NCBI RefSeq assembly: GCF_019733355.1
Contig: NZ_JAIHLQ010000011.1
Location: forward strand, 1 to 64,000
Source of the DNA: Pseudomonas baetica
Lineage (GTDB): Bacteria > Pseudomonadota > Gammaproteobacteria > Pseudomonadales > Pseudomonadaceae
Direction: 5' to 3'
Length of the DNA stretch: 64,000 nucleotides
The notes beneath the pieces are model-generated. The model did no database searches. It was not told the origin of the DNA and saw only the letters and a list, made by a program, of their open reading frames with translations. Positions 9,514 to 16,752 of this stretch are shown in pieces (within the stretch, counting starts at the first letter, position 1; each line of letters starts with the position of its first letter). The translations under genes were made by a program, and so were the position numbers.

Positions 9514-11055
9514 ATGACATCCCTGACGGCCACGGCGCCCATCGCGGCGGCGGCCAGCCCGGCGACGGCCGCCGCGCCACCGGTGTTCGGGGCGCGGATC
9601 ATCATCGGCCTGGTTGGCGTGCTGCTGGCGGTGCTGGTGTCGGGTCTCAACGAGATGGTGACCAAAGTCGCGTTGGCCGACATTCGCGGCGCGCTGCACA
9701 TAGGCTACGACGAAGGCACTTGGCTGGTTGCCAGCTACACCGCGACGTCGGTCGCGGCCATGGCCTTCGCGCCGTGGTGCTCGGTGACGTTCTCGCTGCG
9801 TCGCTTCACCCTCGGCGCGATCAGCCTGTTCACCTTGCTCGGTGTGCTCTGTCCGTTCGCCCCGAACTACGAAAGCCTGCTGCTGATGCGCATTGTGCAA
9901 GGTCTGGCCGGCGGTGCGTTGCCGCCGATGCTGATGACCGTCGCCCTGCGTTTCCTGCCTGCCAACTTCAAACTCTATGGCTTGGCCGGCTACGCGTTGA
10001 CAGCCACCTTCGGGCCGGGCCTCGGCACGCCGCTGGCAGGGTTGTGGACTGAATACGTCGGCTGGCAATGGACGTTCTGGCAAATCATCGTGCCGTGCCT
10101 GATCGCCATGGTGATGGTGGCTTACGGCATCCCGCAGGATCCGCTGCGCCTTGAGCGCCTCAAGGCGTTCAACTGGAAAGGCCTGCTGCTGGGCTTCCCG
10201 GCGATCTGCATGCTGGTGATCGGCCTGTTGCAGGGCAATCGGCTGGACTGGTTCGAGTCCAATCTGATCGGCGCGCTGCTCGGTTCGGGATCGCTGCTGC
10301 TGGTGGCTTTTTTGATCAACGAGTGGTCACAGCCGATTCCGTTTTTCAAGTTGCAGATGCTCGGTATCCGCAACCTGTCGTTCGCGCTGCTGACCCTGGC
10401 CGGCGTGCTGGTGGTGCTGCAAGCGGTGGTGTTGATTCCGTCGAGCTATCTGGCGCAAGTGCAGGGTTATCGCCCGGTGCAGACCGCGCCGATCATGCTC
10501 ATCGCAGCGTTGCCGCAGTTGATTGCGCTGCCGCTGGTGGCGGCGCTGTGCAACCTGCGCTGGGTCGATTGCCGCTGGGTGCTCGGGATGGGTTTGAGCA
10601 TGCTGGTGCTGTCGTGCCTGGGTGGCTCGCTACTGACCTCGGAATGGATTCGCGACAATTTCTACGTCCTGCAATGGCTGCAGATTTTCGGCCAGCCGAT
10701 GTCGGTGCTGCCGCTGTTGATGCTCTCGACCGGCAGCATCCAGCCAACGGACGGGCCGTTTGCCTCGGCGTGGTTCAACACCGTGAAAGGCCTGGCGGCG
10801 GTGGTCGCCACCGGTGTGCTCGAGGCGCTGACCACGGCGCGCCTGCATTTTCACTCGACGATGCTGGTCGACAGCCTTGGCAACTCACCGTTGGCCGACC
10901 GCAGCGATCCGGGCCTTGCCCATCGTTTGCACGAACAGGCCGTGGTGCTGACGGCTGCCGATCTCTATGTGTGCATGGCGGGCGTTGCTGTTGTGCTGAT
11001 CCTGCTGATTTTCTGGCTGCCGACGCGGATCTTTCCACCGCGTGCGCCGACCTGA
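9514..11055 (+). CDS. MFS drug exporter, DHA2 (EmrB-like) family
   Basis: Proton-driven inner-membrane exporter, 513 residues with about 14 hydrophobic segments, the DHA2 pattern. Visible marks are the N-terminal FGARIIIGLVGVLLAVLVSG helix, LMRIVQGLAGGALPPMLMTV (motif C region) and a late ADLYVCMAGVAVVLILLIF helix. A GGAG lies ten bases before the ATG. The N-terminal 25 residues are Ala/Thr-rich and probably cytoplasmic. It is followed after 27 bases by an EmrA-like adaptor and then a NodT-like channel, forming a complete tripartite pump. Substrate unknown. Confidence 0.88.
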   Translation: MTSLTATAPIAAAASPATAAAPPVFGARIIIGLVGVLLAVLVSGLNEMVTKVALADIRGALHIGYDEGTWLVASYTATSVAAMAFAPWCSVTFSLRRFTLGAISLFTLLGVLCPFAPNYESLLLMRIVQGLAGGALPPMLMTVALRFLPANFKLYGLAGYALTATFGPGLGTPLAGLWTEYVGWQWTFWQIIVPCLIAMVMVAYGIPQDPLRLERLKAFNWKGLLLGFPAICMLVIGLLQGNRLDWFESNLIGALLGSGSLLLVAFLINEWSQPIPFFKLQMLGIRNLSFALLTLAGVLVVLQAVVLIPSSYLAQVQGYRPVQTAPIMLIAALPQLIALPLVAALCNLRWVDCRWVLGMGLSMLVLSCLGGSLLTSEWIRDNFYVLQWLQIFGQPMSVLPLLMLSTGSIQPTDGPFASAWFNTVKGLAAVVATGVLEALTTARLHFHSTMLVDSLGNSPLADRSDPGLAHRLHEQAVVLTAADLYVCMAGVAVVLILLIFWLPTRIFPPRAPT

Positions 11056-11082
11056 TTGCTGTACTGAACATTGAAGGTTTTT

Positions 11083-12153
11083 ATGACAACTCAAGCAAAG
11101 CAAAAACTCGCGGTGGCCGTGGCGACCGCGTTGGCTATTGGCGTGCTGGTGTATTTGGCGATGCCGGGCATGTTTGGCAAACGGACTGAGCAAAACACCA
11201 ATGACGCGTTCGTCTGCGCTGATTTCACCTTGGTCGTGCCGCGTGTGGCCGGGTTCATCAAGGAAGTGTTGGTGGAAGACAACCAGCAAGTGAAGGCCGG
11301 GCAGTTGCTGGCGCTGATCGATGATCGCGATTTGCGTGCCGCCGCCGATGCGGCTGATGCACAAACACTGGTCGCACGGGCGCAACTGCAAAACGCCAGG
11401 GCGACGCTGGAGCGCCAGACGTCAGTCATCGCTCAGGCGCAGGCGGCAGTGGTCTCGGCCAAGGCTGAAAGGGCGTTTGCCCAGCAGGAACTCAATCGCT
11501 ACAACCATTTGGCAGGCGTCGGGGCTGGCACCGTACAAAACGCACAACAGGCGCGCACCCGTATCGATCAGGCCGCCGCGCAATTGGACACGGCCAGCGC
11601 AAAACTGGCGGCGGAGCGTAAGCAGGTCGATATTCTCACCGCTCAGCGTGATGCTGCCGAAGGCACGTTGAAGCACGCACAAGCGGCGCTGGAAATTGCC
11701 AGTTTCGAACTCTCCTACACGCGCATCACCGCGCCGCAGGACGGCATGGTCGGCGAACGTGCCGTGCGTGTCGGCGCCTATGTGACGCCGGGCAGCAAGC
11801 TGCTGGCGGTGGTGCCGTTGCAGCAGGCCTATGTCGTCGCCAACTTTCAGGAGACGCAACTGACCGATGTGCAGCGTGGGCAGCAAGTGCAAGTGCGTGT
11901 CGACAGTCTTGGTGGCGAGGCCCTGCGAGGCCGTGTCGAGAGTATTGCTCCAGCCACGGGCGTGACGTTTGCGGCGGTGAAACCAGATAACGCCACGGGC
12001 AATTTCACCAAGGTGGTGCAGCGGATTCCGGTGAAGATTGTGCTGGAGCCGGGGCAGCCACTGGCCGAGCGACTGCGGGTCGGGATGTCGGTGGAGGCGA
12101 GTATTAACACTCGTAGCTCGGCGACGTCAGTGCGTGAGGTGACTCAGCGATGA
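11083..12153 (+). CDS. EmrA/HlyD-family membrane-fusion protein
   Basis: Periplasmic adaptor between the MFS exporter and the NodT-like channel. The ATG at 11083 has GAAGG five bases upstream and is preferred over TTG 11071; it gives 356 residues. The anchor is near residues 9-30 (LAVAVATALAIGVLVYLA), followed by the EmrA signature region QNTNDAFVCADFTLVVPRVA, a lipoyl half (VAGFIKEVLVEDNQQVKAG), a coiled coil and the barrel (TPGSKLLAVVPLQQAYVVAN). Its TGA overlaps the ATG of the next gene (ATGA at 12150). Confidence 0.9.
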   Translation: MTTQAKQKLAVAVATALAIGVLVYLAMPGMFGKRTEQNTNDAFVCADFTLVVPRVAGFIKEVLVEDNQQVKAGQLLALIDDRDLRAAADAADAQTLVARAQLQNARATLERQTSVIAQAQAAVVSAKAERAFAQQELNRYNHLAGVGAGTVQNAQQARTRIDQAAAQLDTASAKLAAERKQVDILTAQRDAAEGTLKHAQAALEIASFELSYTRITAPQDGMVGERAVRVGAYVTPGSKLLAVVPLQQAYVVANFQETQLTDVQRGQQVQVRVDSLGGEALRGRVESIAPATGVTFAAVKPDNATGNFTKVVQRIPVKIVLEPGQPLAERLRVGMSVEASINTRSSATSVREVTQR

Positions 12154-13709
12154 AGATTTGTATTGGCTGGTTAGGCCCTTTCGCGAGCAAGCCCGCTCCC
12201 ACAATGGATCTCGGCAGCATCACCGATCCCCTGTGGGAGCGGGCTTGCTCGCGAAGAGGCCAGTTGCAGCGCCTGATATCCACAGTCGTAATTGCCGCTG
12301 GCCTTACCGCCTGCACCGTGGGCCCTGACTTCCAAAAGCCGGTAGCCACGCAGATCGCCGATTGGGCCAAACCCGCCAAATCCGCCCCCGGCCAAGCGGT
12401 CAGCGAACCCCTGAACGAACGCTGGTGGGAAGTCTTCCACGACCCGCAACTCTCAGCTCTGACTCAGCGCGCCGTGCACAGCAACCTCGACCTGCAACTG
12501 GCCAGCAGCCGGCTGCAACAAAGTCGCGCCGCACGCCAGGTGATCAGCGCCGACCGCTACCCCAATACCGCTGCCACCGCTAGCTATGGGCGCGAACGCA
12601 ACAGTGCCAAGGGTCTGAGCGATCCGTCCGGACACAACGGCGATTCGGCCTTCAACCTGTGGGACGCCGGTTTCTCCGCCTCATGGGAACTGGATGTCTG
12701 GGGCCGCGTGCGCCGGGAAACCGAAGCCGCCGACGCCAATCTGGAAGTCGCCGAAAACGACCGGCGCGGCGTCCTGCTGGCCGTGCTTGCCGACACTGCG
12801 CAGAACTACATCCAGTTGCGCGGCGTACAGAACACCCGTGCGGTGACCGAGCAGAACCTCGATGTTGCCCGCCACAGCCTGAAACTCTCGCAACTGCGGC
12901 TGAACGATGGTGTGGCCACCGATCTGGATGTCGCCGAAGCCGCCGCACAAGTCGCGGCCATCGAATCGCGGCTACCGGCACTGGAACAGCGCCAATCGCA
13001 ACTGATCAACGCGATCAGCCTGTTGATGGGTGAGCCGCCGCAGGCCTTGGCCAAAGCGTTATCCACAGATGCCGCGGTGCCGCAGTCACCATTGGAAGTT
13101 GCCATCGGTCTGCCGTCGCAACTGGCGCAACGCCGTTCGGACATCCGTCAGGCCGAAGCACGACTGCACGCGGCCACCGCCAACATCGGCGTGGCCAAGG
13201 GCGATTTCTATCCGCGCATTACTTTGTCCGGCAACCTCAGTTCGCAGGCCATGCAACTCAGCGATTTCGGCTCGTGGGGCTCACGCGCCTTCGGCATCGG
13301 CCCGCAGTTCAGCTTGCCGCTGTTCGACGGTGGACGCCTGCGTGGCATGTTGCAGTTGCGTGAAGCCCAGCAGCAGGAAGCCGCCATCGGTTACCAGCAA
13401 ACCGTGCTGCGCGCCTGGCACGAAATCGACGATCAACTGACCGCCTACAACGCCAGCCAGCGCCGCGCAGGCAGCCTCGCCGAAGCCGTGCGCCAGAACC
13501 AGATCGCCCTGCGCACCGCGCAACAGCAATACGTCGAAGGCGTGGTCGACTTCGTCAACGTCCTTACCGTGCAGAGCGCGTTGCTCGCGACTCAGGAGCA
13601 GTGGGTGGAGAGTTCGACCGGGGTTTCGCTGGCGATGGTCGGGTTGTACCGAGCGTTGGGTGGGGGATGGGAGTCGGTGTATCCGGTCGACAAGATGGCG
13701 CAACGCTGA
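12150..13709 (+). CDS. NodT-type outer-membrane lipoprotein channel with REPIN-encoded N-terminal extension
   Basis: RND/MFS-type outer-membrane factor completing the pump. From ATG 12150, coupled to the adaptor's stop, the protein has 519 residues, but the first ~37 are translated from a REPIN (12174-12261) and look nothing like a signal peptide. An in-frame TTG at 12264 with AGAGG five bases upstream would give 481 residues with the lipobox cysteine at position 17 (VIAAGLTAC), the same position and length as the second NodT protein at 39546. TTG 12264 may therefore be the working start, or the REPIN landed between the ribosome site and the old start. The body is ordinary: TVGPDF after the cysteine, two OEP domains, and a late QTVLRAWHEIDDQLTAYN. 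Confidence 0.87.
   Translation: MKICIGWLGPFASKPAPTMDLGSITDPLWERACSRRGQLQRLISTVVIAAGLTACTVGPDFQKPVATQIADWAKPAKSAPGQAVSEPLNERWWEVFHDPQLSALTQRAVHSNLDLQLASSRLQQSRAARQVISADRYPNTAATASYGRERNSAKGLSDPSGHNGDSAFNLWDAGFSASWELDVWGRVRRETEAADANLEVAENDRRGVLLAVLADTAQNYIQLRGVQNTRAVTEQNLDVARHSLKLSQLRLNDGVATDLDVAEAAAQVAAIESRLPALEQRQSQLINAISLLMGEPPQALAKALSTDAAVPQSPLEVAIGLPSQLAQRRSDIRQAEARLHAATANIGVAKGDFYPRITLSGNLSSQAMQLSDFGSWGSRAFGIGPQFSLPLFDGGRLRGMLQLREAQQQEAAIGYQQTVLRAWHEIDDQLTAYNASQRRAGSLAEAVRQNQIALRTAQQQYVEGVVDFVNVLTVQSALLATQEQWVESSTGVSLAMVGLYRALGGGWESVYPVDKMAQR
12174..12261. repeat. REPIN lying inside a coding region
   Basis: TCGCGAGCAAGCCCGCTCCC at 12181-12200 faces GGGAGCGGGCTTGCTCGCGA at 12235-12254, with GGCC ends at 12174 and 12258. 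It is open in the frame of the NodT gene, so an upstream ATG can read straight through it. A REPIN inside an annotated gene is unusual, because these elements normally sit between genes. Confidence 0.9.
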
Positions 13710-13813
13710 GGTTGTCGCAAAAAAGGATCAAATCGACGAATTCGATGTGATGTGCAGGCTGCCGAGTAGATCGTCAGCAGAAGGTGTCACAGGTTGAAGC
13801 GGACTTCGGGTGC

Positions 13814-14119
13814 TCAACCTGCGAAATTTTCGATGTTGATTTGCCCTTCGGGAAACGTTGCGATGATTTCAAGTTCGCCGCCCATCGCACGGATACAGTT
13901 GCGCAACGTGCTGATGTACATATCAGTACGGCGCTCCATTTTCGAGATAGCCGCTTGATTGACATGCAGCGTTTCGGCAAGCGTAGCCTGACTCAGGGCT
14001 TTGGCCTGCCGAAGTTCGTTGAGTGGCATTTCCCTGATGTGTTGCTCGTAGATCGAATCGGCGCCCGTCCGGGCTTCGGGTGTCATGCGCGCTTGGAGTT
14101 CGGCGAATTTCTTAGCCAT
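13814..14119 (-). CDS. XRE-family antitoxin (HigA-like)
   Basis: Antitoxin and probable autorepressor, 101 residues. The central helix-turn-helix is plain: RQAKALSQATLAETLHVNQA followed by AISKMERRTDMYISTLRNCI, then AMGGELEIIATFPEG. It lies 27 bases downstream of the toxin gene on the same strand, the toxin-first order typical of HigBA. The end converges with the NodT gene. Which HigBA/RelE subclass it belongs to cannot be settled by eye. Confidence 0.87.
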   Translation of the reverse strand: MAKKFAELQARMTPEARTGADSIYEQHIREMPLNELRQAKALSQATLAETLHVNQAAISKMERRTDMYISTLRNCIRAMGGELEIIATFPEGQINIENFAG

Positions 14120-14146
14120 TGTTACAACCCTCTTTGCGCAATGTTT

Positions 14147-14485
14147 CTAGATGCTCAGCGTACAGTTGATCGGTTGATCGGCGAGCGGGACATTGACTTC
14201 ATGCCAGCGGTCCTGACCGGTTTTGTCTCCACCGATCAATAGTAATGCGCAACGTCTTGGATCAAACGCATCAAGAATGCGATACGGCCGTCCGGCATGT
14301 TGAACTCGCAGTTCTTGTAAATGGCCGTGCCGCGCTCCGTTGATTGCACGACTGTGCGGAAAGCGTAAACCCGGTCCGAATTGACCCAGCAGTTTGACGC
14401 TTGCAGCCACGGCGCTCTGCCCGTTTTCAGTCAGGTCTTCCCACCAGTTGCCGAACGCGTCGGTGTATTCGATATCCCACTTCAT
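14147..14485 (-). CDS. RelE/ParE-superfamily toxin (HigB-like, Gp49 type)
   Basis: Probable mRNA interferase of a type II toxin-antitoxin pair, 112 residues. Characteristic stretches are MKWDIEYTDAFGNWWEDL, LLGQFGPGLRFPHSRAI, HGHLQELRVQHAGRPYRILD (the strand bearing the catalytic arginines) and ALLLIGGDKTGQDRWHE. The ATG has no recognisable Shine-Dalgarno (CGCCTCCC precedes it), which would keep toxin translation low. A perfect 14-base palindrome lies 21 bases upstream of the start. Confidence 0.86.
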   Translation of the reverse strand: MKWDIEYTDAFGNWWEDLTENGQSAVAASVKLLGQFGPGLRFPHSRAINGARHGHLQELRVQHAGRPYRILDAFDPRRCALLLIGGDKTGQDRWHEVNVPLADQPINCTLSI

Positions 14486-14505
14486 GGGAGGCGAATATGG
14501 GCGCT

Positions 14506-14519
14506 ATGGAATATTCCAT
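14506..14519. promoter_or_regulatory. Palindromic operator candidate for the toxin-antitoxin operon
   Basis: ATGGAATATTCCAT is a perfect 14-base inverted repeat in the 171-base gap between the toxin gene and the divergent HlyD gene. Its position just upstream of the toxin start fits autorepression by the XRE antitoxin; this is inferred from position and symmetry only. Confidence 0.5.
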
Positions 14520-14656
14520 CAGGGTTCCATTTTCGATGGGCTGACCTGAGCACTTCCGATGTGTTTACACCCAAGACAAAGGCGCAATGCTGGCCTTTCG
14601 CTTGACGCTAACCCTCGCTGTCGTAGACTCCGCACATCCGTCAGGGAGTAGCGGTT

Positions 14657-15436
14657 ATGCAGCGTTTTCGTGGTTGGGTTTTTGGATTGACCTTTGTAAC
14701 GTGTGCCGTTCAGGCGCAAACGCCCGGGCTAGACGATCCGCTGCTCGATAGCCCCGCGGCCGGGGCGGGTGCCGCGAGCAGTGAGGCGCGGGGTGTGCTT
14801 CGCGCTCGGGATCAGGCGATTCTGGCCAGTGAGCTGTCCGGGCGGATTGTCGAGTTGCCGTTCAGTGAGGGCGAGTCGTTCAAGAAGGGCGACGTGCTGG
14901 CCCGGTTCGATTGCTCGGCCTATCAGGCGCAACTCAATGCTGCGCAAGCGGCCAGCCGTGGCGCCGGTGAAGAATTGGCGCACAACAAACAATTGGCCGC
15001 GCTCAATTCTGTCGGGCGTTTCGAAGTGGCGCGGGCGCAGGCCAAGGTCAGCGAAACCCAGGCGCAATCTCAGGTCTATCAGGTGCAGGTCAAACGCTGC
15101 AGCGTGATTGCGCCATTCGACGGGCAAGTGGTCGAACGCAAGGTCAAGCGCTATGAGAGCGTGTCGGCCGGCGCGCCGCTGCTGGATGTGGTCGATAACC
15201 GCACACTGGAAATCCATCTGCTGGTCCCGTCGCGCTGGATGGCCAAACTCAAGCCTGGCCAGACGTTTTCCTTTGTTCCCGATGAAACAGGTCAACCGCT
15301 CGAGGCCACGGTCAAACGCCTCGGCGCGCGAATCGATGAGGGCAGTCAGACCTTGTTGCTGGTCGCCTCACTCCCCGAAGCCAAAGGCTTACTGGCCGGC
15401 ATGAGCGGCACGGCGCATTTTTCGGAGCTTAATTGA
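14657..15436 (+). CDS. HlyD/RND-type periplasmic adaptor (first of a three-adaptor export module)
   Basis: Periplasmic adaptor of 259 residues with a Sec signal peptide (MQRFRGWVFGLTFVTCAVQA, cut before QTPG). The lipoyl half is ILASELSGRIVELPFSEGES, a short hairpin follows, then the return strand RCSVIAPFDGQVVERKVKRY, and the barrel ends at SGTAHFSELN. There is no transmembrane anchor, so it is probably a soluble or peripheral periplasmic protein. It overlaps the next gene by four bases (TTGA). With the two genes after it, it forms an adaptor/metalloprotease set with no ABC ATPase. Confidence 0.86.
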   Translation: MQRFRGWVFGLTFVTCAVQAQTPGLDDPLLDSPAAGAGAASSEARGVLRARDQAILASELSGRIVELPFSEGESFKKGDVLARFDCSAYQAQLNAAQAASRGAGEELAHNKQLAALNSVGRFEVARAQAKVSETQAQSQVYQVQVKRCSVIAPFDGQVVERKVKRYESVSAGAPLLDVVDNRTLEIHLLVPSRWMAKLKPGQTFSFVPDETGQPLEATVKRLGARIDEGSQTLLLVASLPEAKGLLAGMSGTAHFSELN

Positions 15437-16752
15437 ACGCCCCGGTGAGCGGCGGCGCCGAGCAGGTGTTTGCGCGGTTTCTTGACCTCGAACGCCAGAC
15501 CCGGGCAGCCCGCGATGCGTCGCAACTGGCCTACAGCCTGGTCAATGACGGCCAGTCGCTGTTCGGTTTTCGCCATGCCGCGTTGTTGATCGCAGGCAAG
15601 GTGCAAGCGGTGACCGGCGTCAGCGCGGTGGAGCCCAATGCGCCGTTCGTGGCGTTTGTCGAGCAAGCCGTGGCGCAGTTGTTCAAGCAGGATGTGCTGC
15701 AACAGGCGCGGGTGATTGCGCCGCAGTTGCTCGGCGAATCGATCCAGGCGGATTGGCGCAGTTTGTCCGCCGCACAAGTGTTCTGGCTGCCGTTGATTGA
15801 TCGGGATGGACAGGTGTTCGGCGGTTTGTGGCTGGCCCGCGATGTGCCGTGGAATCCCTCCGAACAAGTCTTGCTCTCGCAACTGGGCGATACCTACAGC
15901 CACGCCTGGCTGGCGCTGCAGCCACGCAAACCCTGGCGGTTGCGCTGGACGCGTAAACGTCAGGTGGCACTGGTCGCGGCGCTGTTGCTCGGGCTGTTGA
16001 TTCCGGTGCGTCAATCGGTGCTGGCACCGGCCGAAGTGGTGCCGCTGGGCGGCCGTGTGGTGGCGGCGCCGCTGGACGGGGTGATCGCCGAGTTTCTGGT
16101 CAAACCCAATCAAACGGTGAAAACCGGCGAACTGTTGCTGCGCTTCGAAAACACGACCCTCACGGCTCAGGCCGATGTGGCCGAACGGGCATTGGATGTG
16201 GCCGAGGCCGAACTCAAATCCAATTCCCAGCGCTCGTTCACCGATGCCGAATCCAACTCGCGGATCGACTTGCTGGCCGCGCGCGTCGAGCAAAAACGCG
16301 CCGAACGTGACTACGCCCGCGAGTTGCTTAATCGCAGCGAAGTGCGTGCCGAACGCGATGGCATCGCGGTGTTCGCCGATGCCGAACGCTTGACCGGCAA
16401 ACCCGTGCAGACCGGCGAACGCCTGATGGAAATTGCCGACCCGAACCAGGCCGAACTGCGTATCGAACTGGCGGTGGGCGACGCGATATCGTTAGAGCCC
16501 GGTGCCGAGATCGCGTTGTTTCTCGACAGCGATCCCTTGAAGCGCCACCTCGCGACGCTGGAGCGCTCGGCCTACGAGGCACAACCGACGGCTGGCGGGC
16601 AACTGGCGTATCGGCTCGACGCCAATTTCGTCGACGCACCGCCGCGCATCGGCCTGCGCGGTACGGCGAAAATCTTCGGTGACCGTGCGCCGCTGGCGCT
16701 GTACCTGTTGCGTCGTCCATTGGCCGGTCTGCGCCAGAGCGTGGGCCTGTAA
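15433..16752 (+). CDS. GAF-like / HlyD fusion membrane adaptor
   Basis: 439-residue inner-membrane adaptor with a large N-terminal cytoplasmic part. It starts at TTG 15433, overlapping the previous stop. Residues ~15-160 look like a GAF-type sensor fold (SQLAYSLVNDGQSLFGFRHA, VFWLPLIDRDGQVFGGLWLA). A single membrane segment follows basic residues (RKRQVALVAALLLGLLIPV, ~175-192). The periplasmic part carries a lipoyl-like unit (APLDGVIAEFLVKPNQTVKT), a coiled coil and a barrel ending GLRGTAKIFGDRAPLALYLL. An adaptor with a cytoplasmic sensory domain suggests regulated export. The GAF call is a fold impression, not a proven match. Confidence 0.8.
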   Translation: MNAPVSGGAEQVFARFLDLERQTRAARDASQLAYSLVNDGQSLFGFRHAALLIAGKVQAVTGVSAVEPNAPFVAFVEQAVAQLFKQDVLQQARVIAPQLLGESIQADWRSLSAAQVFWLPLIDRDGQVFGGLWLARDVPWNPSEQVLLSQLGDTYSHAWLALQPRKPWRLRWTRKRQVALVAALLLGLLIPVRQSVLAPAEVVPLGGRVVAAPLDGVIAEFLVKPNQTVKTGELLLRFENTTLTAQADVAERALDVAEAELKSNSQRSFTDAESNSRIDLLAARVEQKRAERDYARELLNRSEVRAERDGIAVFADAERLTGKPVQTGERLMEIADPNQAELRIELAVGDAISLEPGAEIALFLDSDPLKRHLATLERSAYEAQPTAGGQLAYRLDANFVDAPPRIGLRGTAKIFGDRAPLALYLLRRPLAGLRQSVGL

